Origin: Ferrovibrio sp036381655
GTDB taxonomy: Bacteria; Pseudomonadota; Alphaproteobacteria; Ferrovibrionales; Ferrovibrionaceae
Direction: 5' to 3'
Assembly (NCBI RefSeq): GCF_036381655.1
Contig: NZ_DASVCJ010000076.1
Location: forward strand, 62,001-126,000
Length of the DNA stretch: 64,000 bases
The position numbers and the translations under genes were made by a program. Below the pieces are notes generated by a model. That model was not told where the DNA came from. It was given only the letters and a program-made list of their open reading frames with translations, and searched no databases. Shown one piece after another: positions 27,705 through 36,608 of the stretch; position 1 is the first letter of the stretch; each line of letters opens with the position of its first letter.

Positions 27705-28453
27705 TCGATCACCATGCCGTCATAGGCCGGCTCGATCCCAGGCGGCAGCTCGGCTTTCAGCTTGTTATAGTCCAGTTCGATATTCATGTTGGTCAGGATC
27801 GCGCGTTCCGGCTTCAACCGCGCAATCCAGTCCAGTGTTTGCGCGACATGGCTATGGGAGGGATGCGGCGCGTAACGCAGCGCATCGACGATCCAGATCT
27901 TTACCCCGGCCAGGGCGGCAAAGGCATCCTCGTCCAGGGCGACGACATCGTTTGAATAGGCAAGATCGCCGAAGCGGAATCCGAGCGACGTGATATTGCC
28001 GTGCCGCTGACGGATCGGGATGATGCCGAGTGCGCCGATATTCAACGGACCGTCGATGACCTGGGCTTCTATGATCGGCGGGTAGCCATCCGCGCTTTTC
28101 TCGAAGCAATAGCCGAATTTCCGCTTCAGCCGGTCAAGGGTGAATTGATCGGCGTAAGCCGGCATTCTTTTGTGTGCCGCATAGGCCAGAAAACGAATGT
28201 CGTCGATGCCATGCGTCTGGTCGGCATGATCATGCGACCATAAGACCGCATCGATCTGGGTAATGCCGTTCGAGATGAACTGGTTGCGCAGATCGGGACT
28301 GGTGTCGACCAGAACGCGCGTGCCGTTGCCTTCCACCAGAATCGAACTGCGGCTGCGCCGGTTTTTCGGTTCAGCCGGATCGCAGTCGCCCCAACTGCCA
28401 TCGATCCTCGGGACGCCGGGTGATGCACCACAACCCAGGATGATCGCGCGCAT
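27698..28453 (-). CDS. MBL fold metallo-hydrolase, PhnP-like
   Basis: 251 residues from the ATG at 28453. The metallo-beta-lactamase motif WSHDHADQTHG (HxHxDH) and later His and Asp ligands are present. GCGASPGVPRIDGSWGDCD at the N-terminus is typical of the PhnP-like phosphodiesterases next to tatD in alphaproteobacteria. PhnP opens cyclic ribose phosphates; without other phn genes here the real substrate is open. It lies in the run metG-tatD-MBL-ELM1, almost without gaps. Confidence 0.88.
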   Translation of the reverse strand: MRAIILGCGASPGVPRIDGSWGDCDPAEPKNRRSRSSILVEGNGTRVLVDTSPDLRNQFISNGITQIDAVLWSHDHADQTHGIDDIRFLAYAAHKRMPAYADQFTLDRLKRKFGYCFEKSADGYPPIIEAQVIDGPLNIGALGIIPIRQRHGNITSLGFRFGDLAYSNDVVALDEDAFAALAGVKIWIVDALRYAPHPSHSHVAQTLDWIARLKPERAILTNMNIELDYNKLKAELPPGIEPAYDGMVIEC

Positions 28454-28464
28454 CTGCACGGGCC

Positions 28465-29274
28465 TCAGGCTGCGCGGCGGTCGGACACCGCGCTGTGCGG
28501 CACCTTGTCAAACAAACGCAGGAAATTCGCGGTCGTCCGTTCGGTGACCTCCGCCACGCTGACATTCTTCAGCTTGGCCAGGAAGGCCGCCGTATGGACT
28601 ACGAAAGACGGCTCGTTGCGTTTGCCCCGCAGCGGCACCGGCGCAAGATAGGGCGCATCGGTTTCGACCAGCAGGCTTTCCAGCGGCAACGCCTTGGCGG
28701 TTTCCTGTACCTCGCGCGCCTTGTTGAAGGTCAGGATGCCTGAGAACGATACCATCATGCCGTATTTGACGGCCAGTTCAGCCAAAGCCTGGCCGGAGGA
28801 AAAGCAATGCAGCAGGCCCTTGAAGGTCCCGTTTGCCATTTCCGCATCCAGGATCGCCGCCGTATCGGCGTCGGCGTCGCGGGTATGGATGACGACCGGC
28901 AGACCGGTTTCCCGCGCCGCTGCGATATGGGCAAGGAAGCAGCGCCGCTGCGCCTCCCGGTCGCTATGATCGTAGAAGTAATCCAGCCCCGTCTCGCCGA
29001 TGCCGACCACCTTCGGATGTCTGGTCAGTTCGATCAGCTTGGCCGTTGTCAGACCGATATGGTCGTCCGCCTCGTGCGGATGCACACCGACGGTGCAGTA
29101 AACGTCCGGGTAGGCTTCTGCCACGGCCAGCACGCGGTCGAACTGGTCCAGCCGCGTGGAGATCGTCAGCATCAGGCCGATTCCGGCATCGCGGGCGCGC
29201 GCGATGACGGCATCGCGTTCTTCGGTGAAATCCGGAAAATCCAGATGACAATGGCTGTCGATCAGCAAAGCCAT
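28465..29274 (-). CDS. TatD family metal-dependent hydrolase (DNase)
   Basis: 269 residues from the ATG at 29274, with GGAGGG eight bases upstream inside the metG end. TIM-barrel metal ligands are visible: DSHCHLD at the start, GETGLDYFYD, HTRDADADT, LHCFSSG and VETDAPYLAP. TatD proteins are Mg-dependent 3'-5' exonucleases or DNases, linked to repair and DNA degradation. It begins 3 bp after the metG stop, the usual alphaproteobacterial metG-tatD order. Confidence 0.95.
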   Translation of the reverse strand: MALLIDSHCHLDFPDFTEERDAVIARARDAGIGLMLTISTRLDQFDRVLAVAEAYPDVYCTVGVHPHEADDHIGLTTAKLIELTRHPKVVGIGETGLDYFYDHSDREAQRRCFLAHIAAARETGLPVVIHTRDADADTAAILDAEMANGTFKGLLHCFSSGQALAELAVKYGMMVSFSGILTFNKAREVQETAKALPLESLLVETDAPYLAPVPLRGKRNEPSFVVHTAAFLAKLKNVSVAEVTERTTANFLRLFDKVPHSAVSDRRAA

Positions 29275-29276
29275 CG

Positions 29277-30830
29277 TCAGTTGCCCTCCTTCGTCTCGAC
29301 GTGACGGGGGAAGACGCCCTGCGGCGGCGGCAGCGGCGCTCCGGCGCGCAGGCGGCCGCTTTCGCCAAGATAGGCGAAGCTGCGTGCCGGTTCGGAGACG
29401 GCGAGCTGATCCAGCATCTTTGCCGCCGATTGCGGCATGAACGGCTGGGCCAGGATGGCCAATTGCCGGATTGCTTCCAGAAGCGTCCACAGCACGGTCT
29501 GCATCCGCGCCGGGTCGGTCTTGCGCAGGGTCCAGGGTGCTTCGACGTCGATATATTTGTTCGCCGCATCGACGAGGTCGAACCAGGCCTGCAGCGCGAC
29601 ATGGATCGCCTGTTCGTCCAGTGCCTGGCGCATCTGATCGACAAGGCTGTCGGCCTGCGCCAGCAGGGTTTCGTCGGCCTCGCTCAGCGGCCCGGGCGTC
29701 GGCACGGCGGCATTCGTGTTCTTGGCGCAGAACGACAGCGTGCGCTGCGCCAGGTTGCCGAAGCCGTTCGCCAGTTCGCTATTGATGCGGCCGATGATGG
29801 CGGCTTTGCGGAAATCGCCGTCGTTGCCGAATGGCACTTCCCGCATGAGGAAATAACGCGTCTGATCGAGGCCGTATTCGCTGATCAGGCCGAGCGGATC
29901 GATCACGTTGCCGAGCGACTTGGAGATTTTCTGCCCTTCGTTGGTCCACCAGCCATGGGCGAAGACACGCTTCGGCGGCGCCAGATCGGCGGCCATCAGG
30001 AAGGCCGGCCAGTAGACGGCATGGAAGCGCAGGATGTCCTTGCCGACCATATGCAGATCGGCCGGCCAATAACGCTTGTACATGCCGCCATCGACATCCG
30101 GATAACCGGCCGCAGTGATATAGTTGGTCAGCGCATCCAGCCAGACATACATCACATGGGCTTCGTCGCCCGGCACCGGAATGCCCCATTTGAAGGTGGT
30201 GCGCGATACCGAAAGGTCTTTCAGGCCGCTTTTGACGAAGCTGATCACTTCGTTGCGGCGGCTGGGCGGCAGAATGAAGCCGGGATTTTCATCGTAGAAC
30301 TTCAGCAGCCGGTCGCCCCAGGCCGACAGTTTGAAGAAGTACGACGGCTCCTCGACCCATTCGACCGGCGCCCCGGACGGCGCCAGCTTCTGGCCGTTCG
30401 GGCCGTCCTGCAACTCGTCCTCCTGATAGAAGGCCTCGTCGCGTACGGCATACCAGCCGGCATATTTGCCGAGATAGATATTGCCGGTTGCCACCAGCTT
30501 CTGCCACAGCGTCTGCACGGCTTTGACATGTCGCGGCTCGGTGGTGCGGATGAAATCGTCGTTGGAGAAATTCATCGCCTTCGCCAGATCCCGGAAGGTC
30601 TGGCTGACGCGATCGCAAAAACTTTGCGGATCGGTTCCGGCCGCGTCGGCCGATTTCTCGACCTTTTGGCCGTGTTCGTCCGTCCCGGTGAGGAACATCA
30701 CGTCATAGCCGTCCAGCCGTTTGAAACGGGCCAGCACATCGCAAGCAAGCGACGTATAGGCGTGCCCGATATGCGGCTTGTCGTTGACGTAATAGATCGG
30801 CGTCGTGACGTAATAGCTTTTATTGGTCAT
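29277..30830 (-). CDS. metG: Methionine--tRNA ligase (short form)
   Basis: A 517-residue class I synthetase. It has HIGH (KPHIGHAYTSLACD) and KMSKS-type (GQKISKSLGN) signatures. The connective peptide lacks Zn-binding cysteines, and there is no C-terminal EMAP-like tRNA-binding domain, as in the shorter MetRS class of many alphaproteobacteria. It charges tRNA-Met for elongation and initiation. It heads the metG-tatD-MBL-ELM1 block. Confidence 0.97.
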   Translation of the reverse strand: MTNKSYYVTTPIYYVNDKPHIGHAYTSLACDVLARFKRLDGYDVMFLTGTDEHGQKVEKSADAAGTDPQSFCDRVSQTFRDLAKAMNFSNDDFIRTTEPRHVKAVQTLWQKLVATGNIYLGKYAGWYAVRDEAFYQEDELQDGPNGQKLAPSGAPVEWVEEPSYFFKLSAWGDRLLKFYDENPGFILPPSRRNEVISFVKSGLKDLSVSRTTFKWGIPVPGDEAHVMYVWLDALTNYITAAGYPDVDGGMYKRYWPADLHMVGKDILRFHAVYWPAFLMAADLAPPKRVFAHGWWTNEGQKISKSLGNVIDPLGLISEYGLDQTRYFLMREVPFGNDGDFRKAAIIGRINSELANGFGNLAQRTLSFCAKNTNAAVPTPGPLSEADETLLAQADSLVDQMRQALDEQAIHVALQAWFDLVDAANKYIDVEAPWTLRKTDPARMQTVLWTLLEAIRQLAILAQPFMPQSAAKMLDQLAVSEPARSFAYLGESGRLRAGAPLPPPQGVFPRHVETKEGN

Positions 30831-30910
30831 AGGCTTGAACGTAAGGCAGGAAGGCCGGACTTGCTAGGCTGCTGCGCCGCCCGGCGCGGCATTAGCTAGC
30901 ACCCTGACAG

Positions 30911-32701
30911 CTATTTTGCCAGCGATTCCAGCCTTTTTATGGCGGCCTGGACCGGCACTTCCCAAACCCCCGCGGCCGGGCTGCGGAAGATGCGCATGGA
31001 GGGATACCACGGCGTGCCGTCGCCCTCCGCCATGAGATAGAAAAACAGGCTCTTGCCGGCCGGTGCGAAGACCCAGACGGGCCGGCCTTGCGCACCCGCC
31101 AGATGCGCGGTCACATTGGAGACCGTCAGCGTGAGATCGAGCGCCGCGATTTGAGCGGCCAGCGCATCGAGATCGTTCTGCGCGTCGATTGCCGGATCGG
31201 CGATGTAACGCTCGCCGAACAGGGCGCGGAAAGCGGCATGTTCGGCATCCGTGGCGCCGTATTGCAGGCAGATGAAGCGGCAATCCGCGACGGCAGCCAA
31301 TGGCGCGAGATCGGCAGGCCGCAGGGACTTGCCCTCCCCCAGCTTCGGATTGGCGCTGCGCCAGGACAGTCCGATCAGGCGGTCGTTCGACATGCCGCAA
31401 TAGCGGGCCCGCAAACCCTGGGCGCGATTCTGATCCGCTTTCAGATATGCCAGACCGGGCGGCGGCCGATCCGGCAGATCGCCCAGCGCGGCTTGGGCAT
31501 CGAACGCCGTGTCCAGAAGCGATGCGGCCGGTTCCCGTCCCTCTTCGGCGAAGGCGATGTTGGGAAAACTGCGGCGCAGCAGCGGAATGAGGCGGGGATC
31601 GGTCTCGAGCGTGACCCGGGCGCCCTGCGCCAGCAGGTCCGGGAGATACTGTAAAAACAATAGCCGATCGCCCAGCCCCTGCTCGCCCCATAACAGCAGG
31701 CGCTGCCCGTCTTGCGCGCCGGCATGCCGCCAGGCAGGCCAGGGCCACTGCCGGCGCGGCAAGGGCGGCTCAGCCTTGCGCCAGCGCCAGGCAAAAGCCG
31801 GCCAGCCCGGTGCGAAGTCGCCCGTCGCAAGTGCTGCCAGGGCATAATTCCACTGTGTCTCGGCATCCTCGGGCCGCCGCGCCAGGGCCTCGCGGTAGCT
31901 GCGGATCGCCGCCGCCATCTCGCCCAGATTGTGACGCGCCAAGGCCAGCGCCGCATGGGCTTCGGGATGGCCCTGGCTGACGACCAAAGCCTGCTCCAGC
32001 AGCGGGATGGCTTCGGCAGTCCGCCCCAGCTCCCGCAAGGCCGCCCCCATGTTGATCAGCGCCGACGGATAGTGTGGCCGCAATTGCAGCGCCTGCCGGA
32101 AATGCTGCAACGCGGCCTCATGCTGGCCCGTCGCAACCAGCAGATTGGCGAGGTTGTTGTGGCATTCCGGCGCCTGCGGTGCCAGGCGCAGCGCCTCCTG
32201 CGCGGCCTTGACCGCCTCGGCCAGTTCGCCCAGCTCGCGCAGGCAGCTCGCCAGTTGCAGCCAGGCCGCCGGATTGGCCGGGCGAAGCCGGATGGCCCGG
32301 CGATAGCCCTTCGTCGCTAGATCCCAGTTCCGCCCCAGCCGCTGCGTCTCCGCCCAGATGTATTGGGCATCCGGATCGTTCGGCGCCAGACGCTGTACAG
32401 TGTCGGCGGCAGACGTCGCAGCCTCGGTTTGCCCGGCGGCGAGTAAGGCTTCGGCATAGCTCAGCCAGAGTGCCGGCTGGTCCGGCACCATGTCGATGGC
32501 GCGGCGCAGCAGGGCCGATGCCTCGTGTGCGCGGGAGGTCTGCACCAGCAGCCGGCCAAGCAGGTTATAGGCATCGAGGGCTTCCGGTGCCGCGGCCAGC
32601 ACGGCTCGATACTGACGCTCCGCCTCGGCGAATTCCCCCCGCCGATGCGCCTCCAACCCGGTCTGCAGCTGGCCCAGCGTCGCCGTCGAGGCTGCGGTCA
32701 C
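30911..32701 (-). CDS. TPR protein with glycosyltransferase-like C-terminal domain
   Basis: 596 residues. From about 8 to 290 there are around eight tetratricopeptide repeats (QYRAVLAAAPEALDAYNLLGRLL, YRRAIRLRPANPAAWLQLA and so on). The C-terminal half (LLLWGEQGLGDRLLFLQYLPDL, then LIGLSWRSANPKLGEGKS and TVSNVTAHLAGAQGRPVWVF) fits the GT9/heptosyltransferase-like domain often fused to TPRs. Such fusions glycosylate surface proteins or make glycan. The start is GTG, overlapping the upstream gene stop in GTGA, so the two are coupled. Acceptor unknown. Confidence 0.75.
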   Translation of the reverse strand: MTAASTATLGQLQTGLEAHRRGEFAEAERQYRAVLAAAPEALDAYNLLGRLLVQTSRAHEASALLRRAIDMVPDQPALWLSYAEALLAAGQTEAATSAADTVQRLAPNDPDAQYIWAETQRLGRNWDLATKGYRRAIRLRPANPAAWLQLASCLRELGELAEAVKAAQEALRLAPQAPECHNNLANLLVATGQHEAALQHFRQALQLRPHYPSALINMGAALRELGRTAEAIPLLEQALVVSQGHPEAHAALALARHNLGEMAAAIRSYREALARRPEDAETQWNYALAALATGDFAPGWPAFAWRWRKAEPPLPRRQWPWPAWRHAGAQDGQRLLLWGEQGLGDRLLFLQYLPDLLAQGARVTLETDPRLIPLLRRSFPNIAFAEEGREPAASLLDTAFDAQAALGDLPDRPPPGLAYLKADQNRAQGLRARYCGMSNDRLIGLSWRSANPKLGEGKSLRPADLAPLAAVADCRFICLQYGATDAEHAAFRALFGERYIADPAIDAQNDLDALAAQIAALDLTLTVSNVTAHLAGAQGRPVWVFAPAGKSLFFYLMAEGDGTPWYPSMRIFRSPAAGVWEVPVQAAIKRLESLAK

Positions 32702-33246
32702 GGGGCGAACCGGAAATCGGGGACATCGACACAGCGGTCGAGCAGCCGCTTCAGTCGCTGCAGGACCTCGTCTTCCAAGGCGCCGAGCATGTCGGGAATC
32801 AGATCCCTTGGTATGTCCTGTTTCACGTGCTGGCGGAAATCGGTCAGCGCGTCCTGTTGCATCAGAAAAACGGCTTGGGCGAAATAGTTGATGACGCCGC
32901 GGCGATCCAGCGCTGTCAGATAAGCGCCCATGCCGCGCAGCAACGCGTAATAGGCGCGTATCTTGATGCCGATGACTTCCCGCAGGATCGGCTCGCGCGT
33001 CGTCGCGGCGATATTGTTCAGCTTGCTTTCGATGACGTCGCAGAAGGACAGGAATTCCTGCACCCGCCGGAAGCCGTCGGCATAATCGGCAAACGGCAGA
33101 AATGTCGCCGAATCATACATCTTGCCGGTCGCGACCTGGACTTCACGTGCCCGGCCGTTCAGCACCTGCAGCAGGCGGACAGCCTCGCCGACCGGGTCCT
33201 GGCCGGTGGCAAGCTCGACACGATCCTGACGGTACACCTCGCTCAT
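32698..33246 (-). CDS. Unrecognised helical protein coupled to the TPR-glycosyltransferase
   Basis: 182 residues from the ATG at 33246. I do not recognise the family. It is predicted almost all helical, with no signal peptide and no membrane segment, and has two cysteines (FLSFCDVIESKL and LDRCVDVPDF). Blocks such as GRAREVQVATGKMYD and LPFADYADGFRRVQEFL look conserved in style. The 4-bp overlap with the TPR gene suggests the two products work together. No clear Shine-Dalgarno is seen, so the start is uncertain. It is divergent from pyrB. Confidence 0.6.
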   Translation of the reverse strand: MSEVYRQDRVELATGQDPVGEAVRLLQVLNGRAREVQVATGKMYDSATFLPFADYADGFRRVQEFLSFCDVIESKLNNIAATTREPILREVIGIKIRAYYALLRGMGAYLTALDRRGVINYFAQAVFLMQQDALTDFRQHVKQDIPRDLIPDMLGALEDEVLQRLKRLLDRCVDVPDFRFAP

Positions 33247-33319
33247 GGCATCATTATGAGCAGAAAATGTTAACGGTTTGATTGCTGCCGTCCCGCTCAC
33301 CGTGTAAGATGATTCGTCG

Positions 33320-34330
33320 ATGTCCGCGAGTCGAGCCGCCAATCCCGCCGAGCAGACCGGTCACCGGTCGCCGGCCTCCTTTCCCCACCGCCATCTTCTT
33401 GGTACTGAAGGGCTTTCTGCCGAAGATATCCAGATTCTGCTGGATCATTCCGACCGCTTCGTCGAGCTGAATCGGGCGGTTGAGAAGAAGCAGAGCAGCC
33501 TGCGCGGCCGCACCATCATCAATCTTTTCTTCGAGAATTCGACCCGGACCCGGACCTCCTTCGAGTTGGCCGGAAAACGGCTGGGTGCGGATGTCATCAA
33601 CATGTCGGTTGCCACCTCCTCGGTGAAGAAGGGGGAAACCCTGATCGACACGGCGATCACCCTGAATGCCATGCATCCGGATTTGCTGGTGGTCCGCCAC
33701 CAGGATTCCGGTGCCGTCGCCCTGCTCGCCCAGAAAGTCGGCTGCGGTGTGATCAACGGCGGCGATGGCAGCCATGAACATCCGACCCAGGCCCTGCTGG
33801 ATGCATTGACCATCCGGCGGCGCAAGGGGCGCCTGGAAGGTCTGTTGGTGGCGATCTGCGGCGACATCCTGCATAGCCGGGTCGCCCGTTCGAACATCCA
33901 CCTGCTCAACACGATGGGCGCCAGAGTGCGGCTGATTGCGCCGCCGACATTGTTGCCGGCCTATGCCGAGCGGCTGGGCGTCGAAGTCTATCACGATATG
34001 CGCAAAGGCCTGACGGATGTCGACATCGTCATGATGCTGCGCCTGCAGATGGAGCGCTTCCATGGCTCCTTCGTGCCGTCGACCCGGGAATACTTCCACT
34101 TCTATGGCTTGGACCAGGACAAATTGGGTTTCGCCAAGCCGGATGCCCTGATCATGCATCCGGGGCCGATGAACCGCGGCATCGAGATCGACACCGAGGT
34201 CGCCGATGACATTCATCGCAGCGTGATTCACGAGCAGGTGGAAATGGGCGTTGCCGTCCGCATGGCCTGCCTGGAACTGCTGGCGCAACATCTGCCGAAC
34301 TGGCGCAGCGCCAATCCGCCCGGCATGTAA
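33320..34330 (+). CDS. pyrB: Aspartate carbamoyltransferase catalytic subunit
   Basis: A 336-residue ATCase. The carbamoyl-phosphate loop FFENSTRTRTSFELAG and later HPTQALLDALTI and MHPGPMNRGIEI are intact. It catalyses the second step of pyrimidine synthesis. No pyrI follows; the downstream gene is a pyrC-like pseudoenzyme, which fits the class A ATCase type in which PyrB assembles with PyrC or an inactive PyrC'. Roughly the first 25 residues are variable. Confidence 0.97.
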   Translation: MSASRAANPAEQTGHRSPASFPHRHLLGTEGLSAEDIQILLDHSDRFVELNRAVEKKQSSLRGRTIINLFFENSTRTRTSFELAGKRLGADVINMSVATSSVKKGETLIDTAITLNAMHPDLLVVRHQDSGAVALLAQKVGCGVINGGDGSHEHPTQALLDALTIRRRKGRLEGLLVAICGDILHSRVARSNIHLLNTMGARVRLIAPPTLLPAYAERLGVEVYHDMRKGLTDVDIVMMLRLQMERFHGSFVPSTREYFHFYGLDQDKLGFAKPDALIMHPGPMNRGIEIDTEVADDIHRSVIHEQVEMGVAVRMACLELLAQHLPNWRSANPPGM

Positions 34331-34348
34331 GGACGGGATACGACAATC

Positions 34349-35653
34349 ATGGCTCGCCGCCGCAAGCTCTACACCAACGCGCGCCTGCTCGACCCGGCTT
34401 CCGGCCTGGACGTCAAAGGAGCCCTGCTGACCGAAGGCGATCGCATCGTCGATCTCGGCGTGAAGCTCGCCAGCGGCAGCTTTGCCGGCGACACCGAGAT
34501 GATTGATTGCCAGGGGCACTGCCTGTCCCCCGGTCTGATCGACATGCATGTCTGGCTGCGCGAACCGGGCGCCGAGCATCAGGAAACCATTGCGACCGGC
34601 GCAAGGGCCGCTGCCGCCGGCGGCGTCACCACCATGGTGGCCATGCCCAATACCGACCCCGTGATCGATGAAGTCGCGCTGGTCGAATTCGTCGCCCGTC
34701 GTGCGGCCGACAGCGCCGTGGTGCGGGTGCTGCCCGCGGCAGCCATCACGCGCGGCACCAAGGGCGAGGAAATGACCGAGTTGGGCCTCTTGGCTCAGGC
34801 CGGCGCCGTCGCCTTCACCGACGGGGAAAAGCCGGTCGCCAATGCTCGGCTGATGCGACGCGCATTATCCTACAGCAGCGCCTTCGATCTGCTGCTGATG
34901 CAGCACAGCGAGGAACCGTCCCTGGCCAAGGACGGCGCGATGAACGAGGGTGAAATTGCGGCCCGGCTCGGCCTTGCCGGGATTCCGGCGATTGCCGAGA
35001 CCATCATGCTCGAGCGCGACATCCGGCTGCTCGAAATCACCAATGGCCGGCTGCACGCCTCGCATCTGTCGACGCGTGATTCCTTCGACGCGGTGCGGCG
35101 CGCCAAGCTGCGCGGCCTACGGCTGACGGCCGGCGTCGCACCGCATAATTTCGCGCTCAATGAACTGGATGTCGGCGACTACCGCACCTTCGCCAAGGTT
35201 AAGCCGCCCCTGCGCGTCGAGGAGGATCGCAAGGCCGTGGTCGATGCCATCGCGGACGGCACGGTGGACGTCATTTCGTCGGCCCACTCGCCGCAGGACC
35301 CGGAAAGCAAGCGCTTGCCTTTCGCGCAGGCGGAATTCGGCGTGATCGGGCTGGAGACGCTGCTGCCGCTGACCTTGGAACTTTACCACAACGGTTCGGT
35401 ACCGCTGTTGAAGCTGCTGGCATGCCTGACCTGCAATCCGGCGAAGCTTCTCAAGCTGGAGAGCGGCCGGCTGGCGCCTGGCGCACCGGCCGATCTGCTG
35501 ATCTTCGATCCCGACGCGCCCTGGCGTGTCGATGAGAAGAAGTTTCGTTCGAAGGCGAAAAATTCGCCCTATGACGGCCGCCGCGTACAGGGTCATGCGT
35601 TGCGTACGGTTGTTGCCGGCGAGACGGTCTTCCAGCGCAAGCGGGAAACCTGA
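34349..35653 (+). CDS. Dihydroorotase-like protein, probably inactive (PyrC')
   Basis: A 434-residue amidohydrolase of the class I dihydroorotase type, 18 bp after pyrB. Key residues are lost. The HxH metal motif reads DMHVWLREPG, so the second His is Trp69. The catalytic Asp of the TDHAPH motif is replaced, the region reading ISSAHSPQD (Ala312). Other ligands remain (QHSEEPSLAKDGAMNEG, HASHLSTRDS). Inactive PyrC' subunits that help PyrB assemble are known in Pseudomonas and occur in alphaproteobacteria. I infer the same here, which requires an active pyrC elsewhere in the genome. Confidence 0.85.
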   Translation: MARRRKLYTNARLLDPASGLDVKGALLTEGDRIVDLGVKLASGSFAGDTEMIDCQGHCLSPGLIDMHVWLREPGAEHQETIATGARAAAAGGVTTMVAMPNTDPVIDEVALVEFVARRAADSAVVRVLPAAAITRGTKGEEMTELGLLAQAGAVAFTDGEKPVANARLMRRALSYSSAFDLLLMQHSEEPSLAKDGAMNEGEIAARLGLAGIPAIAETIMLERDIRLLEITNGRLHASHLSTRDSFDAVRRAKLRGLRLTAGVAPHNFALNELDVGDYRTFAKVKPPLRVEEDRKAVVDAIADGTVDVISSAHSPQDPESKRLPFAQAEFGVIGLETLLPLTLELYHNGSVPLLKLLACLTCNPAKLLKLESGRLAPGAPADLLIFDPDAPWRVDEKKFRSKAKNSPYDGRRVQGHALRTVVAGETVFQRKRET

Positions 35654-35655
35654 CC

Positions 35656-36300
35656 ATGCCTGATCCGATTTCCTGGTCTTTCGACGCGCCCTATTATCTG
35701 GCGGCCATCCTGCTCGGCTATGTGCTGGGCTCGATCCCTTTCGGTCTGGTCCTGACCAAGCTCAGCGGATTGGGCGACATCCGTAACATCGGTTCCGGCA
35801 ATATCGGCGCCACCAATGTGCTGCGAACCGGCCGCAAGGATCTCGCCGCACTTACGCTGCTGCTCGATGGCGGCAAGGGTGCTGCCGCCGCCCTGCTGGC
35901 AAACATGTATGGTCCCGACTTGATGGTGGCCGCGGCTTTTGCAGCCTTCATCGGCCATCTGTTTCCGGTTTGGTTGAAATTCCAAGGCGGCAAGGGCGTT
36001 GCGACCTATCTTGGCGTGCTGCTGGGTGCCGCCTGGCCGGTCGGTGTATTGGCCTGTCTGGTCTGGCTGGCAACGGCATTGATCAGCCGCTACTCCTCGC
36101 TTTCGGCATTGATGGCTGCCCTGCTCGCCCCGTTTTTCGCCTGGTATTTCGTCTCGCCGCAGATTGCCGAACTGGCAGCCGCCATGTCGGTGCTGGTTTA
36201 CATTCGGCATCACGCCAATATCGCACGCCTGTTCAAGGGCGAGGAACCGAAGATCGGCAAGAAGAAGACGGATGGAGATCAGCCCGCGACCTCTCAGTGA
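35656..36300 (+). CDS. plsY: Glycerol-3-phosphate acyltransferase PlsY
   Basis: A 214-residue inner-membrane acyltransferase that moves acyl from acyl-phosphate to glycerol-3-phosphate in phospholipid synthesis. Five helices are visible, with the conserved loops GSIPFGLVL, GSGNIGATNVLRTGRK and FQGGKGVATYLG. It begins 2 bp after pyrC', giving pyrB-pyrC'-plsY as in many alphaproteobacteria. The start of the broken dprA lies within its last 29 bases. Confidence 0.96.
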   Translation: MPDPISWSFDAPYYLAAILLGYVLGSIPFGLVLTKLSGLGDIRNIGSGNIGATNVLRTGRKDLAALTLLLDGGKGAAAALLANMYGPDLMVAAAFAAFIGHLFPVWLKFQGGKGVATYLGVLLGAAWPVGVLACLVWLATALISRYSSLSALMAALLAPFFAWYFVSPQIAELAAAMSVLVYIRHHANIARLFKGEEPKIGKKKTDGDQPATSQ

Positions 36301-36566
36301 TACCGAGAAGCGCGACTGGCTGCGGCTGATCCACAGCGAGAATATAGGGTCGATCACCTTCCACACCCCCCTCTCCGCCCGGCGATGGCGAACTGGGCCG
36401 CGCCCATGACGAGCTCGAGCGTCTTCTGTCGCCGACACCAGTGTTGATCGACGAACTGATCCGCCAAAGCGGCATGCCTTCGGCGCTGGTCCATATGGCC
36501 CTGACGGAAAAGGAGCTGAGCGGCGTGCTGCTCCGCCATCCCGGCGGCAAGGTCTCGACGGCCTGA
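36272..36566 (+). pseudogene. dprA: dprA remnant: both ends kept, centre deleted
   Basis: plsY is normally followed by dprA. The ATG at 36272 starts MEISPRPLSDTEKRDWLRLI, then HSENIGSITF, a good DprA N-terminus, which runs into a stop by about 36406. In a +1-shifted frame, the bases from about 36410 to the stop at 36566 encode LLSPTPVLIDELIRQSG and LLRHPGGKVSTA, the C-terminal winged-helix of DprA. The RecA-loading Rossmann core, roughly 800 bases of a normal ~1.1-kb gene, is gone. The junction lies in a C-rich tract at about 36364-36385. DprA serves natural transformation, so that path is probably lost or altered. Confidence 0.8.
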
Positions 36567-36608
36567 AATTTTTGCAACATTGTGGGCCGAACATGGGGTG
36601 GAACGAAA

